A stretch of DNA of 64,000 nucleotides. Origin: Betaproteobacteria bacterium (GTDB lineage Bacteria > Pseudomonadota > Gammaproteobacteria > Burkholderiales > Rhodocyclaceae). How positions within the stretch are numbered: position 1 is the stretch's first letter; every line of letters starts with the position of its first letter. This document shows positions 1-8,726 of this stretch, one piece after another. The stretch spans positions 1 through 64,000 of the forward strand of contig VEPA01000254.1 of NCBI GenBank assembly GCA_012026675.1. The letters are read 5' to 3'. The position numbers were made by a program, and so were the translations under genes. The notes beneath the pieces were generated by a model. The model did no database searches, was not told the DNA's origin, and worked only from the letters and a program-made list of their open reading frames with translations.

Positions 1-1220
1 GTACTGGTCATCGCCTGTCCCTGCGCTTCCTCGACCAGGCGGATGATGCCGGCCAGCAGCGTGTGGCTGCCGACGCCCGTGGCGCGACAGCGCAGCAGGC
101 CGTCGCCGTTGATCGTCGCGGCGAAAACCTTGTCGCCCGCAGCCTTTGTCACCGGCAGGCTCTCGCCGGTCAGCATGGCTTCGTCGGCCGACGACGTGCC
201 TTCGATGACCTCGCCATCAACCGGCATCGCTTCGCCGGAACGGACCACGAAGACGTCGCCCGGAATCAGCGTCGCCACGGCGACATCGACCAGTTCGACA
301 GTCTCGCCACTGCGGCGCTCGATGCGCGCCGTCTGTGGCTGCAGTTTGGCCAGCGCCTCGATCGCGACCGATGTCTTGGCCTTGGCCCGCGCTTCGAGGA
401 TCTTGCCCAGCAGCACCAGCGTGATGACCGTCGCCGAGGCCTCGAAATACACATGCTGGTGATGCAGGTTCCAGAGCGTGACGACCAGGCTGTAGGCCCA
501 GGCCATGGTCGTGCCCAGGGCGACCAGCACGTCCATGTTGCCGGCGCCGCCGCGGATCGCGTTGAAGCCGCCGACATAGAAGCGCCAGCCGATCCAGAAC
601 TGCACGGGTGTCGCCAGTAGCAGCTGCAGCCAGCGCGGCAGCACATCGTCATGGGCGCCGGAACCGAACATGAAGGCCATCTGCGCCACCAGCGGCAGCG
701 TCAGTGCGGCGGAAATCCAGAAGCGGCGCAGTTCCTCGTGATACACGGCCAGCTTGCGCACCTTTTCCTCGGCGCGCGTGTCGCTGCTGGAAATGCTGGC
801 GGTATAGCCGGCCCTGACCACCGTCGCCACCAATTGCTCCGGGTCGGCCAGGCCGGGGATGTAGCGGATGTGGGCCTTCTCGGCGGCCAGATTCACCGCC
901 GCCTCGACGCCCTCCAGCTTGTTCAGTTGCTTCTCAATGCGCGTCGCGCAGGCGGCACAGGTCATGCCGCCGATGGCCAGATCGACTGTGGCCGGCGGCA
1001 CCTCGAAACCCGTCTTGCGGATGGTCTCGACCAGCTTCGCCGCCGTCGTGCCAGCCGTCGCATAGCGTATCGTCGCGCGCTCGGTGGCGAAATTCACCGC
1101 CGCTTCGACACCGGGCAACTTGTTAAGCTGCTTCTCGATCCTTGCCGCGCAGGCGGCACAGGTCATGCCTGCCAGGGGCAGTTCGAGAGCCAGCTTTTCT
1201 TGGTTCGTGTTTCCGTTCAT
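1..1220 (-). CDS. copA: Copper-translocating P1B-type ATPase, N-terminal part only
   Basis: Exports Cu(I) across the inner membrane using ATP. The start is the ATG at 1220, just downstream of a MerR-type promoter. Two heavy-metal-associated domains are visible, with GMTCAAC motifs at Cys21/Cys24 and Cys88/Cys91. They are near-identical ([18 protein letters not shown] in both), suggesting a recent internal duplication. Membrane segments and the actuator-loop motif LTGES follow. Similarity ends at LVEEAQG near base 22. Below that the minus frame no longer matches the family, while bases 1-27 read on the plus strand give VLVIACPCA, the metal-site motif of the same enzyme. The gene is therefore truncated at an inverted junction as well as at the window edge. 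Copper is inferred from GMTCAAC and the adjacent regulator; silver is possible. Confidence 0.9.
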   Translation of the reverse strand, partial: MNGNTNQEKLALELPLAGMTCAACAARIEKQLNKLPGVEAAVNFATERATIRYATAGTTAAKLVETIRKTGFEVPPATVDLAIGGMTCAACATRIEKQLNKLEGVEAAVNLAAEKAHIRYIPGLADPEQLVATVVRAGYTASISSSDTRAEEKVRKLAVYHEELRRFWISAALTLPLVAQMAFMFGSGAHDDVLPRWLQLLLATPVQFWIGWRFYVGGFNAIRGGAGNMDVLVALGTTMAWAYSLVVTLWNLHHQHVYFEASATVITLVLLGKILEARAKAKTSVAIEALAKLQPQTARIERRSGETVELVDVAVATLIPGDVFVVRSGEAMPVDGEVIEGTSSADEAMLTGESLPVTKAAGDKVFAATINGDGLLRCRATGVGSHTLLAGIIRLVEEAQGQAMTS

Positions 1221-1272
1221 GTGGGTCGCTCCGTTCAGGCCGCCAACGCGGCTGGAAGTTTCATGAAACGAA

Positions 1273-1303
1273 GTCTAAACTCCGTACCTTGGTACAGAGT
1301 CAA
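1273..1303 (-). promoter_or_regulatory. MerR-type promoter and operator of copA
   Basis: Read on the minus strand, a -35 TTGACT and a -10 TTAGAC are separated by 19 bp, the over-long spacer typical of promoters twisted open by MerR-family activators. The spacer region carries a 22-bp dyad (plus-strand 1279-1300) whose arms ACTCYGTACC / GGTACRGAGT differ at one position. It lies between copA and the divergent merR-type gene and overlaps the latter's ribosome binding region, so the regulator may also control itself. Confidence 0.85.
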
Positions 1304-1313
1304 GGGGTTTGCA

Positions 1314-1718
1314 ATGAAAATTCCAGAACAGACGTTCACCATCGGAAAACTGGCGAAAAGTGCCGGTGTCGGCGTCGAAACCGTGCGCTACTACCAGCGT
1401 CGCGGCCTGCTCGCCGAGCCGCCGGCGGTCGCCGGCTATCGCCGCTACGACACCCTGCACCTGGAGCGGCTGAACTTCATCAAGCGCGCCCAGGGCGTCG
1501 GCTTCACCTTGGACGAAATCGCCGAGTTGATGACGCTCAACGACACCCGCGACCATCGCCTGGCACGCAGCCTGGCTTCCGAAAAGATCCGCAGCATCGA
1601 AACGCGCATCGAGCAGTTGGGAAAGGTGGCCGACGCCCTGCGCCATCTGGTGCGCGAATGCGAATGCGGTGGCCAGGAGATGCCCTGCCCCATCATCCGC
1701 ATGGCGCTGACGCCTTGA
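1314..1718 (+). CDS. MerR-family metal-responsive regulator
   Basis: A 134-residue dimeric activator predicted to switch on the divergent copA. The N-terminal winged helix-turn-helix (FTIGKLAKSAGVGVETVRYY) and the long dimerisation helix are clear. The C-terminal metal loop is CECGGQEMPCPII. It resembles the mercury regulator MerR (CACH...SCPLI) more than CueR. The residue aligning with MerR Cys82 is His, so a three-Cys mercury site is not intact. Start ATG at 1314 follows AAGGGG at 1303-1308. Cu(I) sensing is inferred from the neighbour; the CxC-x6-C loop could favour another thiophilic metal. Confidence 0.85.
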   Translation: MKIPEQTFTIGKLAKSAGVGVETVRYYQRRGLLAEPPAVAGYRRYDTLHLERLNFIKRAQGVGFTLDEIAELMTLNDTRDHRLARSLASEKIRSIETRIEQLGKVADALRHLVRECECGGQEMPCPIIRMALTP

Positions 1719-1775
1719 GTTCTGGCCGCTGCATCGACCGGGACGCCCCATTCGCCGTAGTGCGGGCGCCAACTC

Positions 1776-2492
1776 TTAGACGTGGCAAACCACGCCTTGC
1801 CACAATTTGCCACCCAGCGTTGCAGCATTGACGAGGCCATACACGCCGAAACCCAGTACCAGCAAACCGGAAGCCAGACGTAGTGCCCGACCCTGAACGA
1901 CAGTGCGAAAGCGCGCCAGCAGCAATCCAGCCAGCATCAGGTTGGGTAGGGTGCCGAGGCCGAAAGCTAGCAGTGTAGCTGCGCCGCGCAGCGCACTGCC
2001 GGTCAGCAGGGCCATCGCCAGCACGCTATAAACCAGGCCGCAGGGCAGCCAGCCCCAGAGCAGGCCGAGCGGAAATGCCTGAGCCACGCCGCGCACGGGC
2101 AGGAAGCGCCTGGTCGCGGGTTGGATGCGCCGCCACAGCCATTGCCCGGCCCGCTCGGTGAAGGCCAGCATTCCGGTCAGGCCAGTGAGGTACAGACCCA
2201 ATGCAATCATCATCAGGTTGGCGGCGACATACAGGATCAGCTGCACCGGCAGCGCGTTGTTGAGCAGCAGCCCGAGGCTGCCCAGCGCGCCCATCAGCGC
2301 ACCGGCAAGGGCATAACTGGTGATGCGGCCGAGGTTGTAGGCGAGATGGATGGTCCAGGCCGGGCCGGCATCACCCGGCTTGCCGGGCATTTGCAAGGTT
2401 AGCGCAGAGACGATGCCGCCGCACATGCCGGCGCAATGCACGCCGCCGAGCAGGCCGATCAGGAATACCGCGAGGAAACCGCTGTCAGGCAT
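1776..2492 (-). CDS. TauE/SafE-like (DsbD_2 type) inner-membrane protein
   Basis: A 238-residue polytopic membrane protein with about six hydrophobic segments. The N-terminus carries GGVHCAGMCGG, the HCxxxC signature of the DsbD_2-like branch of the TauE/SafE family. These proteins commonly sit beside cbb3 oxidase assembly genes and hemN/fnr, as here, which suggests a role in copper or thiol handling during oxidase maturation. That role is inferred from context; true sulfite export is not indicated. It lies about 95 bp downstream of hemN on the same strand and may be cotranscribed. Confidence 0.75.
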   Translation of the reverse strand: MPDSGFLAVFLIGLLGGVHCAGMCGGIVSALTLQMPGKPGDAGPAWTIHLAYNLGRITSYALAGALMGALGSLGLLLNNALPVQLILYVAANLMMIALGLYLTGLTGMLAFTERAGQWLWRRIQPATRRFLPVRGVAQAFPLGLLWGWLPCGLVYSVLAMALLTGSALRGAATLLAFGLGTLPNLMLAGLLLARFRTVVQGRALRLASGLLVLGFGVYGLVNAATLGGKLWQGVVCHV

Positions 2493-2524
2493 CGATGTGA
2501 AAGTCGCGTCAGCGACCCATAATT

Positions 2525-2602
2525 CCCATCCCCTTCAAGGGGAGAACCGGGAGAACCGGTGTGGGGATGGGGAAGCCCCCTCAAGGTCAAATGACCTTGG
2601 AA
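2525..2602. repeat. Hairpin-forming intergenic repeat at the hemN 3' end
   Basis: CCCATCCCC (2525-2533) pairs exactly with GGGGATGGG (2563-2571). Inside lie CCCCTTCAAGGGG and a repeated GAGAACCGG. Immediately after, AAGGTCA-AA-TGACCTT spans the hemN stop codon. There is no clear U-run, so this is a transcript-end or REP-like hairpin rather than a classical terminator. Confidence 0.5.
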
Positions 2603-3975
2603 TAGCGGACGCGTTCGCGGTCGGTGCGCAGGTAGCGGTCGAAGGCCATGGCGATGCCGCGCACCAGCAGGCGACCGCGCGGCTCGACCGTAATCCACTG
2701 GTCGTCGATGGTCAGCAGGCCGCCCTTTTCCATTTCGCGCAGGTCGTCGAGTTCCGACGCGAAGTACGATTTGAAATCGATCAGGTGAGCGATTTCGATG
2801 GATTCGATCGAAAGCTCGAAATGGCACATCAGCGCCTGGATGATGCTGCGCCGCAGGAGATCGTCGGCGTTGAGTTCAATGCCGCGGAAAATCGGCAGCA
2901 CGCCCTGGTCGAGACTGTCGTAGTACTCGTCGAGTGTGCGTACGTTCTGGCAGTAGCTGGGGCCGACCTTGCCGATGGCGGAGACGCCGAAGGCCATCAG
3001 GTCGGCCTCGGCGTGCGTCGAGTAGCCCTGGAAATTGCGATGCAGCCGACCCTGGCGCTGGGCCACGGCCAGCTCGTCGTCCGGCTTGGCGAAGTGGTCC
3101 ATGCCGATAAAGACATAGCCGGCATCGGTCAGGCGGCGAATGGCCAGTTGCAGGATCTGCAGGCGCGCGTCCGGCGAAGGCAGATCGGACTCGTTGATGC
3201 GTCGCTGCGGCTTGGCCAGACTTGGCAAATGCGCGTAGTTGTAGATCGACAGGCGATCGGGATCCAGCTTGAGAACCTCATCCAGGGTGTGGTTGAAGGT
3301 GATCACGTTCTGCTTGGGCAGGCCGTAGATCAAGTCGACCGAGATACCCTTGAATCCAAACTCGCGCGCCGCATCGATGACCAGTTTGGTTTCTTCGAGG
3401 CTTTGCACGCGATTCACGGCGACCTGCACTTCCGGCGAAAAATCCTGAACGCCGACGCTCATGCGGTTGAAGCCGAGTTCGCCCAGCAGCTTGACGGTGC
3501 TGCGATCGACTTTGCGCGGATCGACCTCGATCGAATATTCGCCACCGGGCAACAGGCGAAAGTGCTGGCGGATGATATCCATCAGGCGGCGCATTTCGTC
3601 GTTGCTGAGGAAGGTCGGGGTACCGCCGCCGAAGTGCAGCTGGACCACGTCGCGACTGCCATCCAGGGCGGCCTCTTGCATGGCGATTTCCTTGCCAAGG
3701 TACTTGATGTACTTGGCGGAACGGCCGTGGTCCTTGGTAATGATCTTGTTGCAGGCGCAGTAGTAGCAGATGGTATTGCAGAAGGGGATGTGGACGTATA
3801 ATGAAAGTGGGCGTCCGATTCCGCCCACCGTCCTCCTGCCCAGCCAGCGCATGTAATCGTCGGCGCCGAACGCCTCGACGAAACGGTCGGCGGTCGGATA
3901 CGAGGTGTACCGTGGGCCGTTGACGTCGAAACGCCGAATCACCTGCGGGTCGAAAATCAGTTCCTGATAATCCAT
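2587..3975 (-). CDS. hemN: Oxygen-independent coproporphyrinogen III oxidase
   Basis: A radical-SAM enzyme converting coproporphyrinogen III to protoporphyrinogen IX without oxygen, supplying heme for cbb3 oxidase and NO-handling hemoproteins. At 462 residues it has the length of E. coli HemN. The CxxxCxxC cluster motif is Cys66, Cys70 and Cys73, followed by Cys75 (CNTICYYCAC), aligning with E. coli Cys62/66/69/71. HFGGGTPTFLS follows. The N-terminal PRYTSYPTAD motif is typical of true HemN rather than HemW. A Crp/Fnr-type site lies between it and divergent fnr, so anaerobic induction is likely. Confidence 0.95.
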   Translation of the reverse strand: MDYQELIFDPQVIRRFDVNGPRYTSYPTADRFVEAFGADDYMRWLGRRTVGGIGRPLSLYVHIPFCNTICYYCACNKIITKDHGRSAKYIKYLGKEIAMQEAALDGSRDVVQLHFGGGTPTFLSNDEMRRLMDIIRQHFRLLPGGEYSIEVDPRKVDRSTVKLLGELGFNRMSVGVQDFSPEVQVAVNRVQSLEETKLVIDAAREFGFKGISVDLIYGLPKQNVITFNHTLDEVLKLDPDRLSIYNYAHLPSLAKPQRRINESDLPSPDARLQILQLAIRRLTDAGYVFIGMDHFAKPDDELAVAQRQGRLHRNFQGYSTHAEADLMAFGVSAIGKVGPSYCQNVRTLDEYYDSLDQGVLPIFRGIELNADDLLRRSIIQALMCHFELSIESIEIAHLIDFKSYFASELDDLREMEKGGLLTIDDQWITVEPRGRLLVRGIAMAFDRYLRTDRERVRYSKVI

Positions 3976-4063
3976 TGGCTAAAGGTAGGGAATGCGCTGC
4001 GCGCGCTGTGCGCGACAAATCTGCTTTAATTGTATACGATGCCGCAATCGAGAATTAGTTGCA

Positions 4064-4077
4064 TTGACAAATATCAA
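4064..4077. promoter_or_regulatory. FNR box between hemN and fnr
   Basis: TTGACAAATATCAA matches TTGAY-N4-ATCAA with both half sites intact. It is 89 bp before the hemN start and 33 bp before the fnr start. On the hemN side a TATACAAT element lies about 29 bp beyond the box, somewhat farther than a class II position. The proximity to fnr suits autoregulation. Confidence 0.75.
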
Positions 4078-4109
4078 AGGGGCGCCCGTTAACGGGTAAC
4101 GCATCCAGC

Positions 4110-4868
4110 GTGCATGCAAACGTCAAGCAGAATGTAGTTCCACTGATCACTTCGGGGCTCAAGGTTGCCTGTTCGCAGTGCAACTTGCGCGAACTCTGCC
4201 TGCCCCTCGGACTGTCGGAACAGGACATGGGGCGACTCGACAGTCTGATCGGCGGCGGCCGCAAGCTGAAACGCGGCCACCACCTATACCGCGCCGGCGA
4301 CCCTTTTGAATCGATCTTCGCCGTCAAGGCCGGGTTTTTCAAGACCGATGTGTTGACCGAAGACGGTCGCGACCAGGTCACGGGTTTTCAGATGGCCGGC
4401 GAGATTCTCGGCATGGATGGCATCAGCACCGAAACCCATACCTGCAATGCCGTTGCCCTGGAAGACAGCGAAGTCTGCCTGATCCCCTTCACCGAACTGG
4501 AAATGCTTTCCAGCGAGATTCGGTCCCTGCAGCACCACCTGCACAAGGTCATGAGCCGCGAAATCGTGCGCGACCACGGCGTCATGATGCTGCTCGGCAC
4601 CATGCGCGCGGAAGAGCGCCTGGCCGCCTTTCTGCTCAACCTTTCGCAACGCTTCAGCGCCCGCGGCTATTCCCCGGCCGAGTTTCACTTGCGCATGACG
4701 CGCGAGGAAATCGGTTCCTATCTCGGTCTCAAACTGGAAACCGTGAGTCGCGCATTCTCGCGCTTCCAGGATGAGGGACTGATTTCCGTGCAGCAGAAGC
4801 ACATCCGCATTCTGGATATTCCCCGGCTAAAAGTCCTGCTGACGCCGGCCGACGGGCGTATTGGCTAG
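4110..4868 (+). CDS. fnr: FNR, oxygen-sensing [4Fe-4S] transcriptional regulator
   Basis: Global anaerobic regulator of the Crp/Fnr superfamily. Cys21, Cys24, Cys30 and Cys112 match the four cluster ligands of E. coli FNR (20, 23, 29, 122). The recognition helix reads LKLETVSRAF, with Glu210, Ser213 and Arg214 giving TTGAT specificity. The start is GTG at 4110; the nearby ATG at 4114 is out of frame, and the GTG gives the right spacing to the first Cys. Crp/Fnr-type sites across the window are its likely targets. The 3' end overlaps the convergent SirB-like gene by 4 bp. Confidence 0.95.
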   Translation: MHANVKQNVVPLITSGLKVACSQCNLRELCLPLGLSEQDMGRLDSLIGGGRKLKRGHHLYRAGDPFESIFAVKAGFFKTDVLTEDGRDQVTGFQMAGEILGMDGISTETHTCNAVALEDSEVCLIPFTELEMLSSEIRSLQHHLHKVMSREIVRDHGVMMLLGTMRAEERLAAFLLNLSQRFSARGYSPAEFHLRMTREEIGSYLGLKLETVSRAFSRFQDEGLISVQQKHIRILDIPRLKVLLTPADGRIG

Positions 4869-5254
4869 GTCAGTACGGCGAGGAAACCCAGCGGTTGGCG
4901 GCTCAAGGCCACCGACACGATCCAGCCGAATACCGCAAGGGACGCAAACCAGCAGATGACCTGCATCGTGCGCGTACTCGCGGCGCGCAGGGCCAGGGCG
5001 CCGAGGATGATGTAGGCGATTACGCCCAGCACCTTTGCCGTAACCCAATCGACCACGAAAGGATACTGGCCGGACATCGCCGCCAGCGACAAGGCCGCAA
5101 TCAGGAGCACGGTGTCGTTGATGTGCGGCGCCACCCTGATCCAGTGCGCTCCAAGCAAGGGCGAATCGCGCATCATCAGGATACCGCGCAGGAAAAAACC
5201 GGTCAGGCTCAAGACCACGGTCGCCACATGCACGTATTTGACGGCTAGATACAT
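4865..5254 (-). CDS. SirB-family small membrane protein
   Basis: About 129 residues with four hydrophobic helices, beginning MYLAVKYVHVATVVLSL, typical of the SirB2 family. The start at 5254 leaves 4 bp after the nnrS stop; an in-frame ATG at 5275 would overlap nnrS instead. Members often accompany nnrS and CopD-like genes, so a role in heme/copper or NO-stress membrane physiology is plausible but unproven. It is probably translated from the nnrS transcript. Confidence 0.75.
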   Translation of the reverse strand: MYLAVKYVHVATVVLSLTGFFLRGILMMRDSPLLGAHWIRVAPHINDTVLLIAALSLAAMSGQYPFVVDWVTAKVLGVIAYIILGALALRAASTRTMQVICWFASLAVFGWIVSVALSRQPLGFLAVLT

Positions 5255-5258
5255 GCGG

Positions 5259-6473
5259 CTAGCCCGGCTTGCCATCGGCGCGCGCTCGCCAGAAGAAGGG
5301 CGCGTAGCGCCAGGCCCACAGACCAAAGGCGCCCAGCCAGAGCAGCGAAGATAACCACATCAACGCATAGGCGCCCGGCAGCGCGGGCAACTCGCTTGCC
5401 GCCCTCACGATTGCCGCCGCCTGCATCATGCAGAACGCCCCCCACATCACCGCATCGGCGGCAAGCGGCCGGCCGGAATGCCCCATGGTTACGCGCGACG
5501 CCATGCCGACCAGCATGGACGCAAAGAAGCCGAGCGTCAGCGCATGCAACGGTGCCTGCCCGAGGAAACCTGGAACTGCATTGCGCAGCAGGCTTTGCAT
5601 GGCAAACAAGGCAAATGCAACGCTGAGCCAGGCGAATGCAACATGCAGCACGGAAAGCATTCGGTTCGCGAGAGCGGCGCGGCTCCACCATAGCCATGTC
5701 AGGCGCACTGCGACAAGCATGGCCGGCAGGTCTGCCAGCCACAACCATTCAAACAGTTCAAGAAACGCCAAGCCGCCGTGTGCGAAGCTCAGGCCGATCA
5801 GGCTGCGCAAGGCCCATTGCGGACGGCGAACCACATAGTTCCGCACCGCGGAAGATGTGAAAAACGGCAACATGCGATGCGCAACAGCAAGAAACACTGG
5901 CAACAGGAAACCCCAGACAGCCAGCGCTATGCCGAGCCGCGCCCAAGGCAACACCCCACCGGCGGCGAAGACCGCAAAAGCGCCCATTCCCGCCACTCCA
6001 AGCCAGGCCGCCAAGGCAACAAAGCTGATGTGCTCACGATCCGTCGTCCGGTGCCGGGCAAGGCCGGTAAGCCGCAGTGCAACGCCGACCCAGCCTGCCA
6101 GCGCCAAGGCCAGACCGGCAACCAGCAAGGAAGGCAGCAAAAACGCGATCCAGACCAGAAGCCAGCCGCACGCCAGCAACGCGAAGGCGGGAACAAAATC
6201 CCGCTGCGCCAATTCGCCGGCACCCTGCCAGCGGGGCCCAGCGGTCAGAATGAAGCCGAACATGAAAAAGGGAAACACCCCGCAGGAAAGCAGCAAGGCA
6301 TGCAGCACCGGCGGCGGAAACACGGTGAGCACCGGCCACGCCGGAACTGGCCAGAGCCCGAGATAGCGACCGCCGAGTTCCAGCGACCAGAACATCATGA
6401 CTGCCAGGGCCTGAACAGTACCGGCGAGGAACATCGGGCGATGCGGTGCGGCGAACAATACCGGCAACCGCAT
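5259..6473 (-). CDS. nnrS: NnrS-family heme/copper membrane protein
   Basis: A 404-residue protein with about twelve hydrophobic segments, recognisable as NnrS by RLPVLFAAPHRPMFLAG at the N-terminus and LHALTLGFFASMLVGM near the C-terminus. NnrS proteins bind heme and copper and protect against nitrosative stress, usually under NO-responsive Crp/Fnr regulators. The ATG at 6473 is preferred over 6524 because the family normally begins close to the APHRP motif. The divergent DNR-type gene next door supports NO control, although no clear FNR/DNR box was found in the 62-bp gap. Confidence 0.88.
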   Translation of the reverse strand: MRLPVLFAAPHRPMFLAGTVQALAVMMFWSLELGGRYLGLWPVPAWPVLTVFPPPVLHALLLSCGVFPFFMFGFILTAGPRWQGAGELAQRDFVPAFALLACGWLLVWIAFLLPSLLVAGLALALAGWVGVALRLTGLARHRTTDREHISFVALAAWLGVAGMGAFAVFAAGGVLPWARLGIALAVWGFLLPVFLAVAHRMLPFFTSSAVRNYVVRRPQWALRSLIGLSFAHGGLAFLELFEWLWLADLPAMLVAVRLTWLWWSRAALANRMLSVLHVAFAWLSVAFALFAMQSLLRNAVPGFLGQAPLHALTLGFFASMLVGMASRVTMGHSGRPLAADAVMWGAFCMMQAAAIVRAASELPALPGAYALMWLSSLLWLGAFGLWAWRYAPFFWRARADGKPG

Positions 6474-6535
6474 TACGGCTTTCGCTCCCCAAGGGATGCA
6501 TGGTAAGGTTCTGCCCTCAAACACATAGCATCCAC

Positions 6536-7240
6536 ATGCACGAAACCATGCACGAAACCAGGCTCGACATTCCGCAAATTCTTTCCCGCCTTCCGCTGTT
6601 CCAGGAACTTAGTCCGGACCAAATTGCAATACTTGAAACGGCGTGTCGCGAGCGCCGACTTTCCAAGGGCGAAATGCTGTTCCAGAAGGGTGACCTGCTC
6701 AAGGGTTTTTACGTCGTAGTCTTTGGTCAGATCAAGTTGGCCTTCCCGTCCTCGCAAGGCAACGAAAAAGTGATGCAGATCATCGGGCCGCGCCAAAGCT
6801 TCGGCGAAGCGATCATGTTCCTCGGTCGCCCCTGTCCCGTCTTCGCCGAAGGCCTGGTCGACAGCCTCCTGCTGCACATTAACAGCGGCCCTGTATTCGA
6901 TCTCCTCGAGACCGACCCCCTGTTCGCGCGGCGCATGCTGGCCGGACTCTCGATGCGGCTGCATTCCCTGGTGCAGGACGTCGAGACCTACTCCCTGCGC
7001 TCCTCGGCACAGCGCGTGGGCGGCTACCTGTTGCAGCATTGCCCGCAGGAAGGCGAATGTACGGGTTCGTTCGACATATCGCTGCCCACGTCGAAGCAGG
7101 TGATCGCCTCGCGCCTGAACCTGACGCCGGAAACACTGTCGCGAATTTTTCACGATCTCACGGTCAACGGCTTGATTGGCGTCAGCGGCAAACAGATCAC
7201 CATCAACGATGTAAAGCGACTACGCGAATTTGATCTCTGA
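6536..7240 (+). CDS. dnr: DNR-type Crp/Fnr-family regulator (probable NO sensor)
   Basis: A 234-residue Crp/Fnr regulator with a cyclic-nucleotide-like beta roll, a dimerisation helix and the HTH SKQVIASRLNLTPETLSRIF. It keeps the FNR-type ExxSR recognition triad but lacks the N-terminal cysteine cluster, the pattern of heme-dependent NO sensors DNR/NnrR. The start is ATG 6536; ATG 6548 is also possible. Adjacent nnrS and the hemerythrin/DUF2249 operon are natural targets. Ligand and targets are inferred. The last 38 bp overlap the convergent permease gene. Confidence 0.82.
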   Translation: MHETMHETRLDIPQILSRLPLFQELSPDQIAILETACRERRLSKGEMLFQKGDLLKGFYVVVFGQIKLAFPSSQGNEKVMQIIGPRQSFGEAIMFLGRPCPVFAEGLVDSLLLHINSGPVFDLLETDPLFARRMLAGLSMRLHSLVQDVETYSLRSSAQRVGGYLLQHCPQEGECTGSFDISLPTSKQVIASRLNLTPETLSRIFHDLTVNGLIGVSGKQITINDVKRLREFDL

Positions 7241-8498
7241 AGGCCTGATAACGCCGCACCGCACTGATCAGGTTCCAGGCCAGCCACGCACTCGAGCACG
7301 CGAAGGCGACCCCGGCAAGACTTGCCAGGCCCGGTAGCCAGACCGCAGCAAGCAGCAGCAGTACGGCCAGCACGTGCAAACGCAGTTGCCCGGTCATCGC
7401 CTCGGCGGCAAGCATTTTTTTCATGTTGGGCACGGCCGACATGGGGGCGCCCAGGCGCTGCAAATGCAGCCAGTTGAGGAAAGGCGTGATCTTGTACATC
7501 ATCCCCGTGATGGCAGAAACGAAAACGCCGGCGAAGGCCAGCACGCCCAGCCAGACCACCGACCGTGGATCGGCGCCGATTACCGGAATCAGAAAAAAGG
7601 CCGCGCCGGAAATGGCGAAGACCAGCAGCGACAGCATGGCCACCCGGAAGTACAGGGATGTCGGATCATGTATCTTTCTGCGGCGCGTGTATTGAAGCCA
7701 CAGGGTCATTCCGGCATACGCAGAAAAAACAGCCACCAGGGGCAGCCCAATAGCGACCGGCCAGCGCACGTCATCAAGAAAATACTGTCCTGACCAGGCG
7801 AGCAGCAAGAGCAGCAGCAGAGGCCCGAAGCCGCGCGCAAACCAAGGCGGATAAGGCCGCGTCAGCTGAAACATCGGCACCACGTGGTAGGACACGCCGG
7901 CCAGCAGCATTAGCGCCCAGCCGCCCAGGCCCCATGCCAGATGTATGTTGGTCAGTTCGACAATGGGTAACGACAATCCACGCGCCAGCGATTCGGCCAG
8001 GAGCGAGCCGAGCAGCACGGTGACCGCGAGGCCGCCGATCGCCAGCCGCATCGCCCACAAAGTCACGCCGGTCGCCGGTGTCTGCCACAGCGCAATTGCC
8101 ACCACGGTGACAAAGCCTCCGACCGCCAGCAGAAACAGCGGAACCGCAGCGGACAGAAGGTCGGTACGGACGAACAAAAAGCCCGCAACGAGCAGCAGCG
8201 TGCCCAGCAATAACAAGGGTTGGACGGTGTTGGCAACCAGCCTGGGGCGCCAGACATTGCCCCCCACCGCAACCGGAATGAACTGAAACAAGGCTCCGCT
8301 CATGGCCTGGAGCATGAAGCCCAGAGCGATCAGATGAGTCAGCGCCAATGCCTCGGGCGTCCAACGCGAAGCAAATGCAGCGGGGCCCGACCATGCCAGG
8401 AGAATTCCGGCCATCACGCCGAACCATGGCGCCGCCAGAAAAAAACGGTAGGGCACGGATATCGGTGGCGCCTGGTCGAAGGAAAGACTGGGGTGCAT
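7203..8498 (-). CDS. Heme-copper-oxidase-like/NnrS-like polytopic membrane protein
   Basis: A 431-residue membrane protein with about twelve transmembrane helices. Conserved-looking His residues sit in LTHLIALGFMLQAM, LTNIHLAWGLGGW and VSYHVVPMF, reminiscent of heme-binding helices of oxidase subunit I and NnrS. Similar proteins are found in front of DUF2249 and hemerythrin genes in denitrifying betaproteobacteria. It is the last gene of a three-gene minus-strand operon behind an FNR/DNR box, which points to anaerobic or NO-stress function. No full catalytic copper site can be claimed. Confidence 0.65.
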   Translation of the reverse strand: MHPSLSFDQAPPISVPYRFFLAAPWFGVMAGILLAWSGPAAFASRWTPEALALTHLIALGFMLQAMSGALFQFIPVAVGGNVWRPRLVANTVQPLLLLGTLLLVAGFLFVRTDLLSAAVPLFLLAVGGFVTVVAIALWQTPATGVTLWAMRLAIGGLAVTVLLGSLLAESLARGLSLPIVELTNIHLAWGLGGWALMLLAGVSYHVVPMFQLTRPYPPWFARGFGPLLLLLLLAWSGQYFLDDVRWPVAIGLPLVAVFSAYAGMTLWLQYTRRRKIHDPTSLYFRVAMLSLLVFAISGAAFFLIPVIGADPRSVVWLGVLAFAGVFVSAITGMMYKITPFLNWLHLQRLGAPMSAVPNMKKMLAAEAMTGQLRLHVLAVLLLLAAVWLPGLASLAGVAFACSSAWLAWNLISAVRRYQAFRDQIRVVALHR

Positions 8499-8504
8499 CC
8501 GCCT

Positions 8505-8726
8505 TCAGCCTGGTTGCTTGCGAATCCGGATCTCGCGCGTTCCCTCGGGCAGAACTTCCTCGGTCCAGACGTAACCGTTGTTCCTCAGGATATTGAACAG
8601 GGGATGCGGCTGGCAATACAGCAGGAGCAACACGTCGTCGCCGTCGGCCAAGCCGTCCAGTGCCTCGAGGGTCCGCTCCATCGGTTCGGGCGGCTGCAAC
8701 TCGCGCCCATCGATGACGACGGTCAT
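8505..8726 (-). CDS. DUF2249 domain protein
   Basis: A 73-residue soluble protein starting MTVVIDGRELQPPEPMERTL, typical of DUF2249 (an SirA/TusA-like fold), with YCQPHPLFNIL in the middle. Its start overlaps the stop of the hemerythrin gene (ATGA at 8723-8726), implying translational coupling. DUF2249 proteins are regularly paired with hemerythrins and NO-regulated genes; no biochemical role is established. Confidence 0.8.
   Translation of the reverse strand: MTVVIDGRELQPPEPMERTLEALDGLADGDDVLLLLYCQPHPLFNILRNNGYVWTEEVLPEGTREIRIRKQPG

Noticed and set aside
2350-3801. 483-codon open frame opposite hemN
   Set aside because: Antisense to a well-conserved HemN; no family resemblance.
4114-4116. 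ATG near the fnr start
   Set aside because: It is out of frame; GTG 4110 is the only start giving the normal N-terminus before the cysteine cluster.
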